The translations under genes were made by a program, and so were the position numbers. A model generated the notes under the pieces. It saw only the letters and a list, made by a program, of their open reading frames with translations, made no database searches and was not told where the DNA came from. DNA of 64,000 nucleotides, taken from positions 810,518 through 874,517 of the forward strand of contig NZ_LMBW01000001.1 of assembly GCF_001439915.1 (NCBI RefSeq). The letters run 5' to 3'. The first letter of the stretch is position 1. Every line of letters starts with the position of its first letter. Positions 53,221-63,942 of the stretch are shown here, in pieces. The stretch comes from Fredinandcohnia humi (GTDB lineage: Bacteria > Bacillota > Bacilli > Bacillales > Bacillaceae_L).

Positions 53221-55631
53221 AAATTGCTAGCATTATTGTCGATGTTCCTGCAATGCAAACAGATAAACCATATGATTATATCGTTCCTGATAAATGGAGT
53301 GACTTGATTGTACCTGGAATGAGGGTCGTCGTGCCATTTGGTCCTCGTAAGGTCCAGGGTTTCGTTATGAGTCTAACAAAGAAGACTGAAGTGAATAAGT
53401 TAAAGGAAATCCATTCCTTGCTTGATCTCACACCTGCTTTGAATGAGGAGCTTCTACATATTGGTAAATGGTTAACGGAAAAAACACTTTGCTTTACAAT
53501 ATCTGCTCTGCAAGCAATGCTTCCATCCGCAATGAGGGCGAAATATGAGAAGGAAATAAGACTTCTTAACCCAGCAAAAAGAAATGAATTGGAAACTAAG
53601 ATTCAAGCTTCTTTTGAACAACAAAATGAGGTTCACTGGGAAGATGCCGAAAAAAACGATTTATTGCATATTTACCAAAAGGATATTAAAAAAGGTCTTC
53701 TTGAGGTCGTCTACAATGTGAAAAATCGCAGCAACAAGAAAACGATGAAACAGGTCCAGTCATCACTTTCGATAGAGGAAACTGAAAAAATAGTTCAAGA
53801 GCTACCCAAGACTGCGAAAAAACAGAAACAAGTTCTTGAATTTTTATTAAAAAATCAGAAACCATTTCTTTTAAAGGAGCTTTTGCAGGAGGTTGGTGTT
53901 ACTGACAGTACGATTCGAACATTGGTAAAGAAAGGTCTTATCACTGAACAAAATGTTGAGGTTTACCGAGATCCATTTGCGGACAAGCATTTTGAGCAAA
54001 CGACAGCAATGCCATTGACAGTTGAACAGCAAAATGCGATTTCTCCAATTCTTGCCTCAATCGAAGATGTCCTTCATAAGGTGTTTTTAATGTATGGTGT
54101 TACCGGAAGTGGAAAAACCGAGGTGTATATGCAGGCGATTGATACTGTGTTAAAAAAGGGTAAGGAAGCGATTGTCCTTGTGCCCGAAATCTCACTAACT
54201 CCACAGATGGTCAGTCGATTTAAGGGGCGCTTTGGTTCTCGGGTTGCTGTGATGCATAGTGGACTTGGAATCGGTGAGAAATATGATGAGTGGCGAAAAA
54301 TTTACCGTAAGGAAGTAAGTGTTGTAGTTGGAGCAAGATCTGCGGTATTTGCACCATTCGAGAATATAGGGATTATTATTATTGATGAAGAACATGAATC
54401 AAGCTATAAGCAGGAAGATAATCCGAGATACCATGCAAGGGATGTCGCGATTTTCCGTGGTCAGTTGCATAATGCCCCTGTCATTTTGGGAAGTGCAACT
54501 CCAACTCTTGAATCCTTTGCACGTGCTTCAAAGAATGTCTATGAACTTATTACATTAAAGGAAAGAGTCAATAACCGACCGTTACCGACTGTTGAAATTG
54601 TAGATATGCGCGAGGAATTACGCAACGGGAATCGTTCGATGTTTTCAACTCCCCTTTTTGAAAAATTAACGGCAAGACTTGAACGAAACGAACAGTCGGT
54701 TTTATTTTTAAATAAACGGGGTCATTCCTCGTTTGTTATGTGCAGGGATTGCGGGTATGTCGCAAATTGCCCGCATTGTGACATTTCACTAACCTATCAT
54801 AAACCACATCACAGCTTAAAATGCCATTATTGTGGATATGAAACCTTCATGCCTAACACATGTAATGAGTGTGGAAGTGAGCATATCCGATTTTTTGGGA
54901 CTGGCACACAGAAGGTTGAAGAAGAACTTGCGAAGGTTTTACCAGAAGCAAGGGTGATTCGTATGGACGTTGATACAACCAGTAGAAAAGGTGCCCATGA
55001 GAAATTATTGAAGGAATTCGGTGACCAAAGAGCAGATATTTTATTAGGAACACAAATGATTGCAAAAGGATTAGATTTTCCTAATGTTACATTGGTCGGG
55101 GTACTAACTGCAGATACAATGCTCAACCTGCCAGATTTTCGTTCGTCAGAAAAAACATTTCAGCTTCTTACACAGGTGAGCGGAAGAGCGGGACGGCATG
55201 AACTGCCAGGTGAGGTTGTAATTCAAAGCTATACACCAGAGCATTATAGCATTGAGCTTGCAAGTCATCATAATTTTGATGGATTCTATCAAAATGAAAT
55301 GCGCATTAGAAAGGCTCATGCTTATCCGCCTTTTTATTATCTTGCATTAGTTACTGTAACACATCCGGAGCTAACGAAAACGGTTGATGTTGCTGAGAAA
55401 ATTGCAATCTATTTACGGAAATCCTTATCTAATCAATCGATCATCTTAGGACCGGTTACATCACCGATTGCCCGGATTAATGATAGATATCGATATCAAT
55501 GCATGATAAAATACAAAAATGAACCAAATCTTAATCAGCTTTTAAAAGGAATTTTGGATCGATACCAAAGAGAAATTGCACAAAACTCACTCACATTATC
55601 AATCGACTTAAACCCATATATAATGATGTAG
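53217..55631 (+). CDS. priA: Primosomal replication-restart helicase PriA
   Basis: PriA recognises stalled forks and reloads the replicative helicase. The 804-residue protein has an N-terminal 3'-DNA-binding and winged-helix part, the Walker A motif G294VTGSGKT, the DEEH box D390-H393, and zinc-binding cysteines in CRDCGYVANCPHC and CHYCGYETFMPNTCNECG, followed by helicase motifs (GTQMIAKGLDFPNVTLV; VSGRAGRHELPGEVVIQ). It overlaps coaBC by four bases. Confidence 0.97.
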   Translation: MKIASIIVDVPAMQTDKPYDYIVPDKWSDLIVPGMRVVVPFGPRKVQGFVMSLTKKTEVNKLKEIHSLLDLTPALNEELLHIGKWLTEKTLCFTISALQAMLPSAMRAKYEKEIRLLNPAKRNELETKIQASFEQQNEVHWEDAEKNDLLHIYQKDIKKGLLEVVYNVKNRSNKKTMKQVQSSLSIEETEKIVQELPKTAKKQKQVLEFLLKNQKPFLLKELLQEVGVTDSTIRTLVKKGLITEQNVEVYRDPFADKHFEQTTAMPLTVEQQNAISPILASIEDVLHKVFLMYGVTGSGKTEVYMQAIDTVLKKGKEAIVLVPEISLTPQMVSRFKGRFGSRVAVMHSGLGIGEKYDEWRKIYRKEVSVVVGARSAVFAPFENIGIIIIDEEHESSYKQEDNPRYHARDVAIFRGQLHNAPVILGSATPTLESFARASKNVYELITLKERVNNRPLPTVEIVDMREELRNGNRSMFSTPLFEKLTARLERNEQSVLFLNKRGHSSFVMCRDCGYVANCPHCDISLTYHKPHHSLKCHYCGYETFMPNTCNECGSEHIRFFGTGTQKVEEELAKVLPEARVIRMDVDTTSRKGAHEKLLKEFGDQRADILLGTQMIAKGLDFPNVTLVGVLTADTMLNLPDFRSSEKTFQLLTQVSGRAGRHELPGEVVIQSYTPEHYSIELASHHNFDGFYQNEMRIRKAHAYPPFYYLALVTVTHPELTKTVDVAEKIAIYLRKSLSNQSIILGPVTSPIARINDRYRYQCMIKYKNEPNLNQLLKGILDRYQREIAQNSLTLSIDLNPYIMM

Positions 55632-55662
55632 TTTAAAGTTACGAAAAAAGAGAGAGACTGAT

Positions 55663-55690
55663 AGAAAAGCGCAAGGCGCCTGGAGTTAGT
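55663..55690 (-). repeat. Ends-only remnant of the interspersed repeat (priA-def gap, reverse)
   Basis: AGAAAAGCGCAAGGCGCC followed by TGGAGTTAG; on the - strand this reads as the two repeat ends joined directly, as in the remnants at 10862, 25678 and 51969. Confidence 0.65.
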
Positions 55691-55719
55691 TATATAAAAC
55701 TTGTCATGGAGGAACTCGC

Positions 55720-56193
55720 TTGTCTTTATTACCAATCGTTAAATATCCAAATGAAATACTTGAGGTTGAATGTGAAAAGGTGACAATCTTTGACCGAAAA
55801 CTATCAAAACTAATAAAAGATATGTATGACACAATGCTCGAGGCGGATGGTGTTGGATTAGCCTCCCCTCAAGTTGGAATTGCAAAACAAATCGCCATCG
55901 TTGATATAGGAGACGAGAGCGGACTTATTGAACTAATTAATCCCGTGATCCTTGAGCGAAGAGGTGAACAGGTAGGTCCAGAAGGCTGTCTCAGTTTTCC
56001 GGACCTTTTTGGTGAAGTAACACGTAGTGATTATGTAAAGGTAAGGGCGCAAAACCGAAGGGGAAAAATATACGTAGTCGAGGCAAGAGATTTCTTGGCG
56101 CGTGCGATTCAGCATGAAATTGATCATCTTCACGGTATTTTATTTACCTCAAAGGTGAACCGTTTTTATGAAGATGGAGAAATTGAAGGGTAG
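55720..56193 (+). CDS. def: Peptide deformylase
   Basis: Def removes the formyl group from the N-terminal Met of new proteins. The 157-residue metalloenzyme has the three motifs GVGLASPQVG (family GxGLAAPQ), EGCLS with metal ligand C90, and H132EIDH with the other two ligands and the catalytic Glu133. It starts with TTG seven bases after GGAGGAAC. fmt follows, as is usual. B. subtilis DefA has 160 residues. Confidence 0.96.
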   Translation: MSLLPIVKYPNEILEVECEKVTIFDRKLSKLIKDMYDTMLEADGVGLASPQVGIAKQIAIVDIGDESGLIELINPVILERRGEQVGPEGCLSFPDLFGEVTRSDYVKVRAQNRRGKIYVVEARDFLARAIQHEIDHLHGILFTSKVNRFYEDGEIEG

Positions 56194-56202
56194 GTAAATA
56201 AC

Positions 56203-57156
56203 ATGGAACGTATTGTATTTATGGGTACTCCAGACTTTTCAGTACCTGTTTTACGTCAAATTATAGAGGATGGCTACGAGGTTGTAGCTGTCGTGACACA
56301 ACCAGACAGACCTGTCGGAAGAAAAAGAGTTTTAACTCCTCCACCTGTTAAAGTAGAGGCAATGAAGCACAATATCCCAGTCCTGCAACCAAATAAAATA
56401 AGAGAAAAACAGGAAATTGAACAAGTGTTGAGCTATAATCCTGATTTAATCATTACAGCAGCATTTGGACAAATTCTTCCAAGTGAATTATTAGAAGCTC
56501 CGAAGCATGGATGTATAAATGTACACGCCTCATTACTCCCTGAACTTAGAGGCGGGGCACCGATTCATTATTCAATCCTTCAAGGGAAGAAAAAAACAGG
56601 TATTACCATTATGTATATGGTTGAAAAGCTGGATGCAGGAGATATATTAACACAAGTTGAAATTCCAATTTTAGAAACAGACCATGTTGGTTCGTTGCAT
56701 GACAAATTAAGTGTGGCAGGCTCAAAGCTTTTATCAGAAACGATTCCTTTACTTTTGGATGATAAAATAACACCGATAAAACAGGATGATTCCAAAGCAA
56801 CCTTTGCTTCAAACATTAAACGCGAACAAGAAAAGATAGATTGGGCAAAAGATGGGGAGGATATTTACAACCATATCCGCGGGCTACACCCATGGCCTGT
56901 TGCATATACCACATTAAATGGTGATGTAATAAAAATATGGTGGGGAGAAAAGGTACCATCATCCACCTCTAAAGCCTGCGGAACTGTTGTTTCAATTGAA
57001 AAGGATGGGTTTATTGTTTCAACTGGGAATACTACTTTAATAAAAATCACCCAACTTCAGCCTGCTGGAAAGAAAAAGATGAGTGCAGAGCAATTCTTGT
57101 TAGGGGCAGATATACAGGTAGGGACTCAGTTAGGGGACAACAATGACGAAAACTAA
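56203..57156 (+). CDS. fmt: Methionyl-tRNA formyltransferase
   Basis: Fmt formylates the initiator Met-tRNA with 10-formyl-THF. The 317-residue protein has the N-terminal formyltransferase domain ([13 protein letters not shown]; catalytic [17 protein letters not shown] with SLLP loop; LDAGDIL) and the C-terminal tRNA-binding domain (about 210-310). It is nine bases downstream of def and overlaps rsmB by 14 bp. Confidence 0.97.
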   Translation: MERIVFMGTPDFSVPVLRQIIEDGYEVVAVVTQPDRPVGRKRVLTPPPVKVEAMKHNIPVLQPNKIREKQEIEQVLSYNPDLIITAAFGQILPSELLEAPKHGCINVHASLLPELRGGAPIHYSILQGKKKTGITIMYMVEKLDAGDILTQVEIPILETDHVGSLHDKLSVAGSKLLSETIPLLLDDKITPIKQDDSKATFASNIKREQEKIDWAKDGEDIYNHIRGLHPWPVAYTTLNGDVIKIWWGEKVPSSTSKACGTVVSIEKDGFIVSTGNTTLIKITQLQPAGKKKMSAEQFLLGADIQVGTQLGDNNDEN

Positions 57157-58486
57157 TATTCGAAATATAGCACTCGAAATCTTATTGCAAATTGAAAAAA
57201 ATCAGGCTTATAGCAATCTTCTTCTGAACCAAATGATTAAAAAGCATGAGGTAAAAGGAAAGGATGCAGGTCTGCTTACAGAGATTGTCTATGGAACAAT
57301 CCAACGCCGTGATACATTGGACTTTTATTTGGCCCCCTTTTTAAAAAAGAGCAAAAAACTAGATCAATGGGTGAGAATTTTATTAAGGCTTTCCCTTTAT
57401 CAAATGGTCTTTTTAGACCGGGTACCAGAACGGGCAATCTTTTTTGAAGCGGTCGAAATTGCGAAAAAAAGAGGGCATAAAGGTACGGCATCACTTGTTA
57501 ATGGAGTGCTTCGCTCCATCCAGCGCGATGGATTGCCATCATTGGATCAACTTAAGGATGAAGCGAAGAGACTTGCAATAGAAACAAGTCATCCGATTTG
57601 GCTTGTTAAGCGTTGGGTTCAGCAAATAGGAATGGAAGAAACTCGAAAAATGTGTGAGGTAAACTGTACTCCTCCAGAACAAACAGCACGTGTCAATAGT
57701 GCGGAGATAACGAAAGAAGAGCTTATTCAAATGCTAAAAGAAGATGGAATTGAAGCAGAAGAGGGAAGCGTTTCTGTTGATGCAATTAAGGCGGTTCGTG
57801 GAAATCTAGCCCATGCAAAGGCTTTTAAGGAAGGTTATTTTACCATCCAGGATGAAAGCTCCATGCTAGTAGCCCGTGCGCTTGGTGTGGAAAAAGGAGA
57901 TCAAATTCTTGATAGCTGCGGGGCACCAGGAGGAAAAACAACACATATTGCTGAAATACTGCAAAATACGGGTAAGGTTTGTTCACTCGACCTTCATGAA
58001 CATAAAATAAAATTAATCAATGAGGCAGTCAACCGATTAGGGTTAGAAAATGTTGAAACAAAAGCCCTTGATAGTAGAAAAGCTGGGCAAATCTTTGAAC
58101 CAGAAATGTTTGATAAAATTCTCGTTGATGCACCGTGTTCAGGCCTTGGTGTTATTAGAAGAAAACCAGACATTAAATATTCAAAATCTGAATCAGACAA
58201 TGAAAATCTTGCAAAAATACAACTAGACATTTTAAATGAGGTTTCATCTTTATTAAAAAAAGGTGGTATACTCGTGTATAGCACATGTACAATAGATTAC
58301 GAAGAAAATGAAGGTGTTATTATAGCCTTCCTTCAACAAAATAAAGATTTTATGCTAGATGAAACAATCGAAAATTACCTGCCTGAAATAGTGAAACCAT
58401 ATATTAAAAATGGACAACTTCAACTTTATCCACATTATTTTGGTACAGATGGATTTTATATTGCAAGATTAAGGAAGCAGGTGTAA
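57143..58486 (+). CDS. rsmB: 16S rRNA m5C967 methyltransferase RsmB
   Basis: RsmB methylates C5 of C967 of 16S rRNA. The 447-residue protein has an N-terminal NusB-like RNA-binding domain (about 1-140) and a C-terminal SAM methyltransferase domain with [33 protein letters not shown] and the catalytic Cys in [11 protein letters not shown]. It overlaps fmt and is followed after four bases by rlmN. Confidence 0.96.
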   Translation: MTKTNIRNIALEILLQIEKNQAYSNLLLNQMIKKHEVKGKDAGLLTEIVYGTIQRRDTLDFYLAPFLKKSKKLDQWVRILLRLSLYQMVFLDRVPERAIFFEAVEIAKKRGHKGTASLVNGVLRSIQRDGLPSLDQLKDEAKRLAIETSHPIWLVKRWVQQIGMEETRKMCEVNCTPPEQTARVNSAEITKEELIQMLKEDGIEAEEGSVSVDAIKAVRGNLAHAKAFKEGYFTIQDESSMLVARALGVEKGDQILDSCGAPGGKTTHIAEILQNTGKVCSLDLHEHKIKLINEAVNRLGLENVETKALDSRKAGQIFEPEMFDKILVDAPCSGLGVIRRKPDIKYSKSESDNENLAKIQLDILNEVSSLLKKGGILVYSTCTIDYEENEGVIIAFLQQNKDFMLDETIENYLPEIVKPYIKNGQLQLYPHYFGTDGFYIARLRKQV

Positions 58487-58490
58487 TGTA

Positions 58491-59585
58491 TTGGAAGAAG
58501 TACAAACAACTAGAAGAAAAAAACAAAACTTACCAGATTCAAAACCATCCATTTATTCTTTACGGGTAGAAGAGCTGGAAACCTGGCTCGTTGAAAATGG
58601 AGAGAAGAAATTTCGCGGAAACCAGATTTTTGAATGGCTCTACACGAAGCGGGTTACAACATTTGATGAGATGACAAACCTTTCAAACACACTAAGACAA
58701 AGGCTTGATGAGCATTTTACGATTACGACTCTTAAAACCATCATTCAGCAAACATCTGCTGACGGCACAATGAAGTTTTTATTTGAACTTCAAGATGGAT
58801 ATTCAATTGAAACAGTTCTTATGAGACATGGCTATGGAAACTCCATTTGTGTAACAACACAGGTTGGTTGCCGCATCGGCTGTACCTTCTGTGCGTCAAC
58901 ATTAGGAGGACTAAAGCGAAATCTAGAGGCTGGTGAAATTGTTGCCCAAGTTGTAAAGGTTCAAAAGGCCTTAGATGAACTGGATGAGCGAGTAAGTCAT
59001 CTTGTGATCATGGGAATTGGTGAGCCATTTGATAATTATGATCACATGCTTTCATTCCTAAAAATTATTAATCATGAAAAGGGTTTAAACATTGGGGCCC
59101 GACATATTACTGTTTCAACAAGTGGAATCATTCCAAAAATCTATAAGTTTGCAGATGAACAATTACAAATAAATTTTGCAATCTCTTTACATGCACCTAA
59201 TACAGAAATAAGAAGCAGGTTGATGCCGATTAATCGCGCGTACAAACTGCCTGATTTAATGGAAGCTGTACGCTATTATATTGAAAAAACAGGGAGAAGA
59301 ATTAGCTTTGAGTATGGGTTATTTGGCGGCGTTAACGATCAAGTTGAACATGCTGAAGAACTTGCAGAGCTATTAAAGGGAATTAAATGTCATGTTAACT
59401 TAATTCCAGTCAATTATGTTCCTGAGCGCGATTATGTGAGAACACCACGAGAGCAGATCTTTGAATTTGAAAAGACATTAAAGAAGCATGGTGTTAATGT
59501 AACAATTCGACGTGAACAAGGTCATGATATCGACGCTGCCTGTGGTCAATTACGAGCAAAGGAGCGTAAAGAGGAGACGAGGTGA
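58491..59585 (+). CDS. rlmN: 23S rRNA/tRNA adenine C2-methyltransferase RlmN
   Basis: RlmN is a radical-SAM enzyme that methylates C2 of A2503 in 23S rRNA and A37 in some tRNAs. The 364-residue protein has the cluster motif C127-x3-C131-x2-C134, the GEP motif (MGIGEPFDN) and a C-terminal Cys region (IDAACGQL) for the methyl-carrying cysteine. It begins with TTG 58491; the ribosome binding site is weak (AAGGAAG within rsmB). It overlaps the open frame of prpC. B. subtilis RlmN has 363 residues. Confidence 0.95.
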   Translation: MEEVQTTRRKKQNLPDSKPSIYSLRVEELETWLVENGEKKFRGNQIFEWLYTKRVTTFDEMTNLSNTLRQRLDEHFTITTLKTIIQQTSADGTMKFLFELQDGYSIETVLMRHGYGNSICVTTQVGCRIGCTFCASTLGGLKRNLEAGEIVAQVVKVQKALDELDERVSHLVIMGIGEPFDNYDHMLSFLKIINHEKGLNIGARHITVSTSGIIPKIYKFADEQLQINFAISLHAPNTEIRSRLMPINRAYKLPDLMEAVRYYIEKTGRRISFEYGLFGGVNDQVEHAEELAELLKGIKCHVNLIPVNYVPERDYVRTPREQIFEFEKTLKKHGVNVTIRREQGHDIDAACGQLRAKERKEETR

Positions 59586-59590
59586 AACAT

Positions 59591-60340
59591 ATGAAGTCGT
59601 TCTTTTTGACAAACCGGGGAAAAGTAAGGCAAATCAATGAAGATAGCTGTGGTGTTTATCATAACAAGGATGGACAAGTATTGGCTGTTGTAGCTGACGG
59701 AATGGGAGGGCATTTAGCTGGGGATGTTGCGAGTAGTATGACAACATCACAGCTTCAGTCCTTCTGGGAAGCAAGTGAAAAAATCTCAACATCGGAATCA
59801 GCGGAAAGCTGGCTCAAGGAGTATGTTTCAAAAATAAATACAAATCTTTATACACATTCACAAGCTAATGATGAATGCAAAGGTATGGGAACGACCGTTG
59901 TTGCCGCAATTTGTACTGAACTTTTTACAACCGTGGTCCATATCGGAGATAGTCGTTGCTATTGTCTCAATAGTCATGGGTTCCAACAGATTACTGAAGA
60001 TCATTCACTCGTTAATGAACTTGTTCGTTCAGGGCATATTTCCAAGGAAGATGCAGAGCATCATCCACGTAAAAATGTCGTTTTACGCGCATTAGGTACG
60101 GAAACAAATGTCCAAATGGACTTAAAAACGTTAATTTTAGATGAAGGTGATATGCTTTTAATTTGCTCTGACGGCTTGTCCAATAAGGTCTCGGAAGCAG
60201 AATTAAAAGGCATTCTAGAAAGTGATGATCCTATCGAAATAAGGTGCGAAAAACTCGTTCAATTGGCCAATGACAATGGTGGAGAAGATAATATTTCACT
60301 AGTAATCGTCGATTACACTTCTGAAAGCGAGGGCGAATAA
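59591..60340 (+). CDS. prpC: PP2C-type Ser/Thr phosphatase PrpC
   Basis: PrpC dephosphorylates PrkC and its targets. The 249-residue protein has the PP2C metal-binding motifs: VADGMGGHLAGD, HIGDSRCY, CSDGLSNKV and GGEDNIS. I chose ATG 59591, six bases after GAGGTG; GTG 59582 is the alternative. prkC follows after four bases, the standard phosphatase-kinase pair. Confidence 0.96.
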   Translation: MKSFFLTNRGKVRQINEDSCGVYHNKDGQVLAVVADGMGGHLAGDVASSMTTSQLQSFWEASEKISTSESAESWLKEYVSKINTNLYTHSQANDECKGMGTTVVAAICTELFTTVVHIGDSRCYCLNSHGFQQITEDHSLVNELVRSGHISKEDAEHHPRKNVVLRALGTETNVQMDLKTLILDEGDMLLICSDGLSNKVSEAELKGILESDDPIEIRCEKLVQLANDNGGEDNISLVIVDYTSESEGE

Positions 60341-60344
60341 TCCT

Positions 60345-62300
60345 ATGCTTATTGGAAGACGATTAAGTGGTCGTTATAAAATTCTCGAAGTCATTGGTGG
60401 AGGCGGGATGGCCAATGTGTACCTTGCACGTGACGTAATCCTTGAGCGGGATGTAGCTATTAAAGTTCTCCGTTTAGATTTTTCAAATGATGAAGAATTT
60501 ATCAAGCGCTTTAGACGTGAAGCCCATGCTGCTACAAGCTTGGCACACCCGAATATTGTTAGCATTTATGATGTTGGGGAAGAAGAGGATATTTACTATA
60601 TCGTCATGGAATATGTTCCTGGTCAAACCTTGAAACAATACATACAGCGAAATGCACCGCTTCACCCAAAAGAAGCGATTAATATTATGTTGCAGCTAAC
60701 ATCTGCAATGTCACATGCGCACCAAAATCAGATTGTTCACCGTGACATCAAACCTCAGAACATCTTAATTGATCATGATGGAACAGTAAAGGTAACTGAT
60801 TTTGGGATTGCAGTTGCACTGAGCTCAACAACTATTACACAAACAAACTCCGTGCTAGGTTCGGTTCATTATTTATCACCAGAACAAGCAAGAGGTGGTA
60901 TGTCAACACGAAAGTCCGATATCTATTCTCTTGGTATTGTCATGTTTGAGCTTTTGACAGGTCGCGTTCCTTTTGAAGGTGAATCTGCAGTATCCATTGC
61001 TTTAAAACATTTACAAACCGATACCCCATCCCCAAAAAGATGGAATGCTACAATACCACAGAGTGTAGAAAACATTATTTTAAAAGCAACAGCGAAAGAT
61101 CCATTCCATCGCTACGATTCAGTTGAAGAAATGGAAGAGGATTTGCAGACAGCACTCTTTCCAAATCGGTTAAACGAAGAGAAATTTGTAATACCAGATA
61201 TGGATGATGAAGTGACAAAGGCGATTCCGATTATCAAGGATAATAGTCTGGTTTCAAAAGAAACAGTGATTAGGGACTCCCAGAAGAACACGAATCAGAC
61301 CGAGCAAGTGCAAAAACCAAAGAAAAAGAAAAAGAAAAATAAGCTATTAGTTACGCTCGCAATCATCTTTTTCTTTATCATAGCAGCTGGTGTAGCTGCA
61401 GTTACGGTTTTCCCGGCATTGTTTTTACCAAAAGATGTCGATGTTCCGGATGTTACAACACTGGACTATGATAGAGCGGTTAGTAAATTGAAGGAAGCTG
61501 GTTTTACAATTCGTGATAAGATCGAAATCAGTGACCAGGAAATACCTGAAGGGAAAATTGTTCGAACTAACCCTGAGGCAGGGGCTTCAGTGAAGGAACG
61601 TGCTCCGATTGATTTATATGTAAGTACCGGTAAAAAGAAAGTGCCATTTAAGGATTATGTCGGAAAAGATTTCGAGGAAATTAAAGCTAAATTAGATAAA
61701 GAAAATTATTTATATGTGGATAAGGAAGAAGAATTTAATGATAGTGCTCCTGGAACCATCCTTAAGCAATCAATCGAAGAAGGAAAAGAGGTTGTTCCAG
61801 AAGAAACAGAAGTCACCTTTACAATAAGCAAGGGACTTGAAACTATTAAACTTGCTGATTTAACAAAATATCCAGCAAATGCGTTAGATGAATATGCAAA
61901 ATCAACTGGGTTGAATATTGATTACTCAGAGGAACAATTTTCAGATGAAATCCCGGCTGGACAAGCGATGTTGCAATCACCTGAAAAAGGGACTGAATTA
62001 ACGAAGGGTGATAAGGTTAAGGTAATCATGTCAAAAGGTTCTGAACCAAAAGAACCGAAAAACGTGAAGCGAACCATAACAATTGACTATATTCCGGATG
62101 AAGAGGAAAATCCGCAGTTGGTACAAATTTATATTAGGGATGCCAATAATAATATTTCGAAAATTTATAAACAAATCGAAATAAAGGAAGATTACTCAAT
62201 CGATATAAACTTTGTTATTAACCCTGGTGAATCTGCCGAATACAGGGTGTACATTGATGAAAAACCAGACCAGAGTGAAGAAATTCCGTATGAAGAATAG
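60345..62300 (+). CDS. prkC: PASTA-domain Ser/Thr protein kinase PrkC
   Basis: PrkC is the membrane kinase that senses peptidoglycan fragments and controls germination and stationary-phase physiology. The 651-residue protein has the cytoplasmic kinase domain (GGGGMANVY at about 18-26, catalytic lysine K40, HRD134IKPQN, D152FG), a basic juxtamembrane stretch (KPKKKKKKNK), a membrane segment (about 334-356), three PASTA repeats (about 365-432, 433-500, 501-568) and an extra C-terminal domain (569-651). rsgA follows after 78 bp. Confidence 0.97.
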   Translation: MLIGRRLSGRYKILEVIGGGGMANVYLARDVILERDVAIKVLRLDFSNDEEFIKRFRREAHAATSLAHPNIVSIYDVGEEEDIYYIVMEYVPGQTLKQYIQRNAPLHPKEAINIMLQLTSAMSHAHQNQIVHRDIKPQNILIDHDGTVKVTDFGIAVALSSTTITQTNSVLGSVHYLSPEQARGGMSTRKSDIYSLGIVMFELLTGRVPFEGESAVSIALKHLQTDTPSPKRWNATIPQSVENIILKATAKDPFHRYDSVEEMEEDLQTALFPNRLNEEKFVIPDMDDEVTKAIPIIKDNSLVSKETVIRDSQKNTNQTEQVQKPKKKKKKNKLLVTLAIIFFFIIAAGVAAVTVFPALFLPKDVDVPDVTTLDYDRAVSKLKEAGFTIRDKIEISDQEIPEGKIVRTNPEAGASVKERAPIDLYVSTGKKKVPFKDYVGKDFEEIKAKLDKENYLYVDKEEEFNDSAPGTILKQSIEEGKEVVPEETEVTFTISKGLETIKLADLTKYPANALDEYAKSTGLNIDYSEEQFSDEIPAGQAMLQSPEKGTELTKGDKVKVIMSKGSEPKEPKNVKRTITIDYIPDEEENPQLVQIYIRDANNNISKIYKQIEIKEDYSIDINFVINPGESAEYRVYIDEKPDQSEEIPYEE

Positions 62301-62378
62301 GTTGCACAAGGGTAGTGAAGTATTTTTTAGCTACCAGATGCATGTCGTAGCGAATGAAATAAAACAAGGAGTGAAACT

Positions 62379-63263
62379 ATGCCAGAAGGCAAAATCATAA
62401 AGGCTTTAAGCGGTTTTTATTATGTTCAAATCGAAAATGGAAAACTAATTCAATGTCGTGGCAGAGGGGTCTTTAGGAAAAATAAAGTCACCCCATTGGT
62501 AGGCGACCATGTTGTATTTCAGGCAGAAAATGATACGGATGGATATATTATGGAAGTTTTGGAACGCAAAAATGAATTGGTTCGTCCGCCAATTGCAAAT
62601 GTTGATCAAGCTATTTTAGTTTTTTCAGCGATTAAGCCCGATTTTAGTCCATTGTTGTTGGATCGCTTTCTTGTTTTAGTTGAATCAAACGATATAGAAC
62701 CTATTATTTGTATTAGTAAAACGGATTTAATTTCGAATGATGCAGTTCAGGAAATAGAGGAATATGCAAGAAATTATCGGGAAATCGGCTATCATGTCCT
62801 GTTAACTTCTACGAAGGAAAGAGGGGGTCTAGACCAGCTGATACCGTTATTGGGTAATCAAATCTCGGTATTTGCTGGTCAATCCGGAGTTGGGAAATCT
62901 TCGTTATTAAATACACTTCGACCAGATCTGGAACTCGAAACAAATGAAATTTCAATGTCATTAGGCAGAGGAAAACATACGACAAGACATGTTGAATTAA
63001 TTGAGGTTGGGAATGGGCTTGTTGCAGATACCCCAGGATTTAGTTCGTTGGAATTTCTTACAATTGAAGCAGAGGAACTTTCGTATTGCTTCCCAGAAAT
63101 TTATAAAGCGGGTTCGAATTGTAAATTTCGGGGCTGCACACATATTTCTGAACCGAAGTGCGCTGTCAGACAAGGCGTAGAGGATGGAACGATTGCACAA
63201 TTTCGTTATGATCACTATGTGAGTTTTTATGAAGAAATAAAGGAAAGAAAGCCGAGGTATTAA
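62379..63263 (+). CDS. rsgA: Ribosome small-subunit-dependent GTPase RsgA (CpgA)
   Basis: RsgA is a GTPase that checks late 30S assembly. The 294-residue protein has an N-terminal OB fold (about 1-65), a circularly permuted GTPase domain (ISKTD, then G167QSGVGKSS, then DTPGFSS) and a C-terminal zinc-binding domain ([16 protein letters not shown]). In B. subtilis it (CpgA) is a PrkC substrate, so the neighbour order is functional. AAGGAGTG precedes the ATG; rpe starts two bases after the stop. Confidence 0.96.
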   Translation: MPEGKIIKALSGFYYVQIENGKLIQCRGRGVFRKNKVTPLVGDHVVFQAENDTDGYIMEVLERKNELVRPPIANVDQAILVFSAIKPDFSPLLLDRFLVLVESNDIEPIICISKTDLISNDAVQEIEEYARNYREIGYHVLLTSTKERGGLDQLIPLLGNQISVFAGQSGVGKSSLLNTLRPDLELETNEISMSLGRGKHTTRHVELIEVGNGLVADTPGFSSLEFLTIEAEELSYCFPEIYKAGSNCKFRGCTHISEPKCAVRQGVEDGTIAQFRYDHYVSFYEEIKERKPRY

Positions 63264-63265
63264 TC

Positions 63266-63913
63266 ATGATTAAAATTGCACCATCCATTCTTTCAGCAGA
63301 TTTTGCAAAGCTTGGAGAAGAAATCAAGGATGTTGAAAATGGGGGAGCAGACTATATTCATGTTGATGTCATGGATGGTCACTTTGTTCCGAATATTACA
63401 ATCGGTCCACTTATCGTGGAAGCGATTCGACCGATTACAAAATTGCCGTTAGATGTTCATTTAATGATCGAAAATCCAGACCAATACATTCCTGCCTTTG
63501 CAAAAGCAGGGGCAGACATTTTAACGGTACATGTTGAGGCATGTCCGCATCTTCATCGTACCATTCAATTAATTAAATCACATGGTGTTAAGGCTGGAGT
63601 GGTTTTAAACCCAGCCACCCCTGTTGATTCCATTAAGCATGTGATTGAGGATATTGATTTAGTATTGTTAATGACTGTGAACCCCGGATTTGGCGGACAA
63701 AAATTTATCCATTCTGTCCTTCCTAAAATTGAGGAAGTTGCAAAAATGGTGAAAGAAAAGAATTTGAAAGTAGAAATCGAAGTGGACGGTGGGGTCAATC
63801 AAGAAACAGCAAGGCTTTGTGCCCGTGCTGGTGCAAATGTCCTTGTTGCTGGATCAGCCATTTATAATCAAGAAGATCGGAAAATAGCAATCGAACAAAT
63901 CCGCAGTCTATAA
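63266..63913 (+). CDS. rpe: Ribulose-phosphate 3-epimerase
   Basis: Rpe interconverts ribulose 5-phosphate and xylulose 5-phosphate in the pentose phosphate pathway. The 215-residue TIM-barrel protein has the metal and catalytic motifs [39 protein letters not shown] and VDGGVN. A terminator follows. The last 58 bases of the window carry no identifiable gene start. Confidence 0.97.
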   Translation: MIKIAPSILSADFAKLGEEIKDVENGGADYIHVDVMDGHFVPNITIGPLIVEAIRPITKLPLDVHLMIENPDQYIPAFAKAGADILTVHVEACPHLHRTIQLIKSHGVKAGVVLNPATPVDSIKHVIEDIDLVLLMTVNPGFGGQKFIHSVLPKIEEVAKMVKEKNLKVEIEVDGGVNQETARLCARAGANVLVAGSAIYNQEDRKIAIEQIRSL

Positions 63914-63942
63914 AAAAGAGCAGAAATTTCTGCTCTTTTTTT
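63912..63942 (+). terminator. Intrinsic terminator after rpe
   Basis: AAAAAAGAGCAGAAA / TTTCTGCTCTTTTTT forms a perfect stem and T-run, overlapping the rpe stop region. Confidence 0.92.
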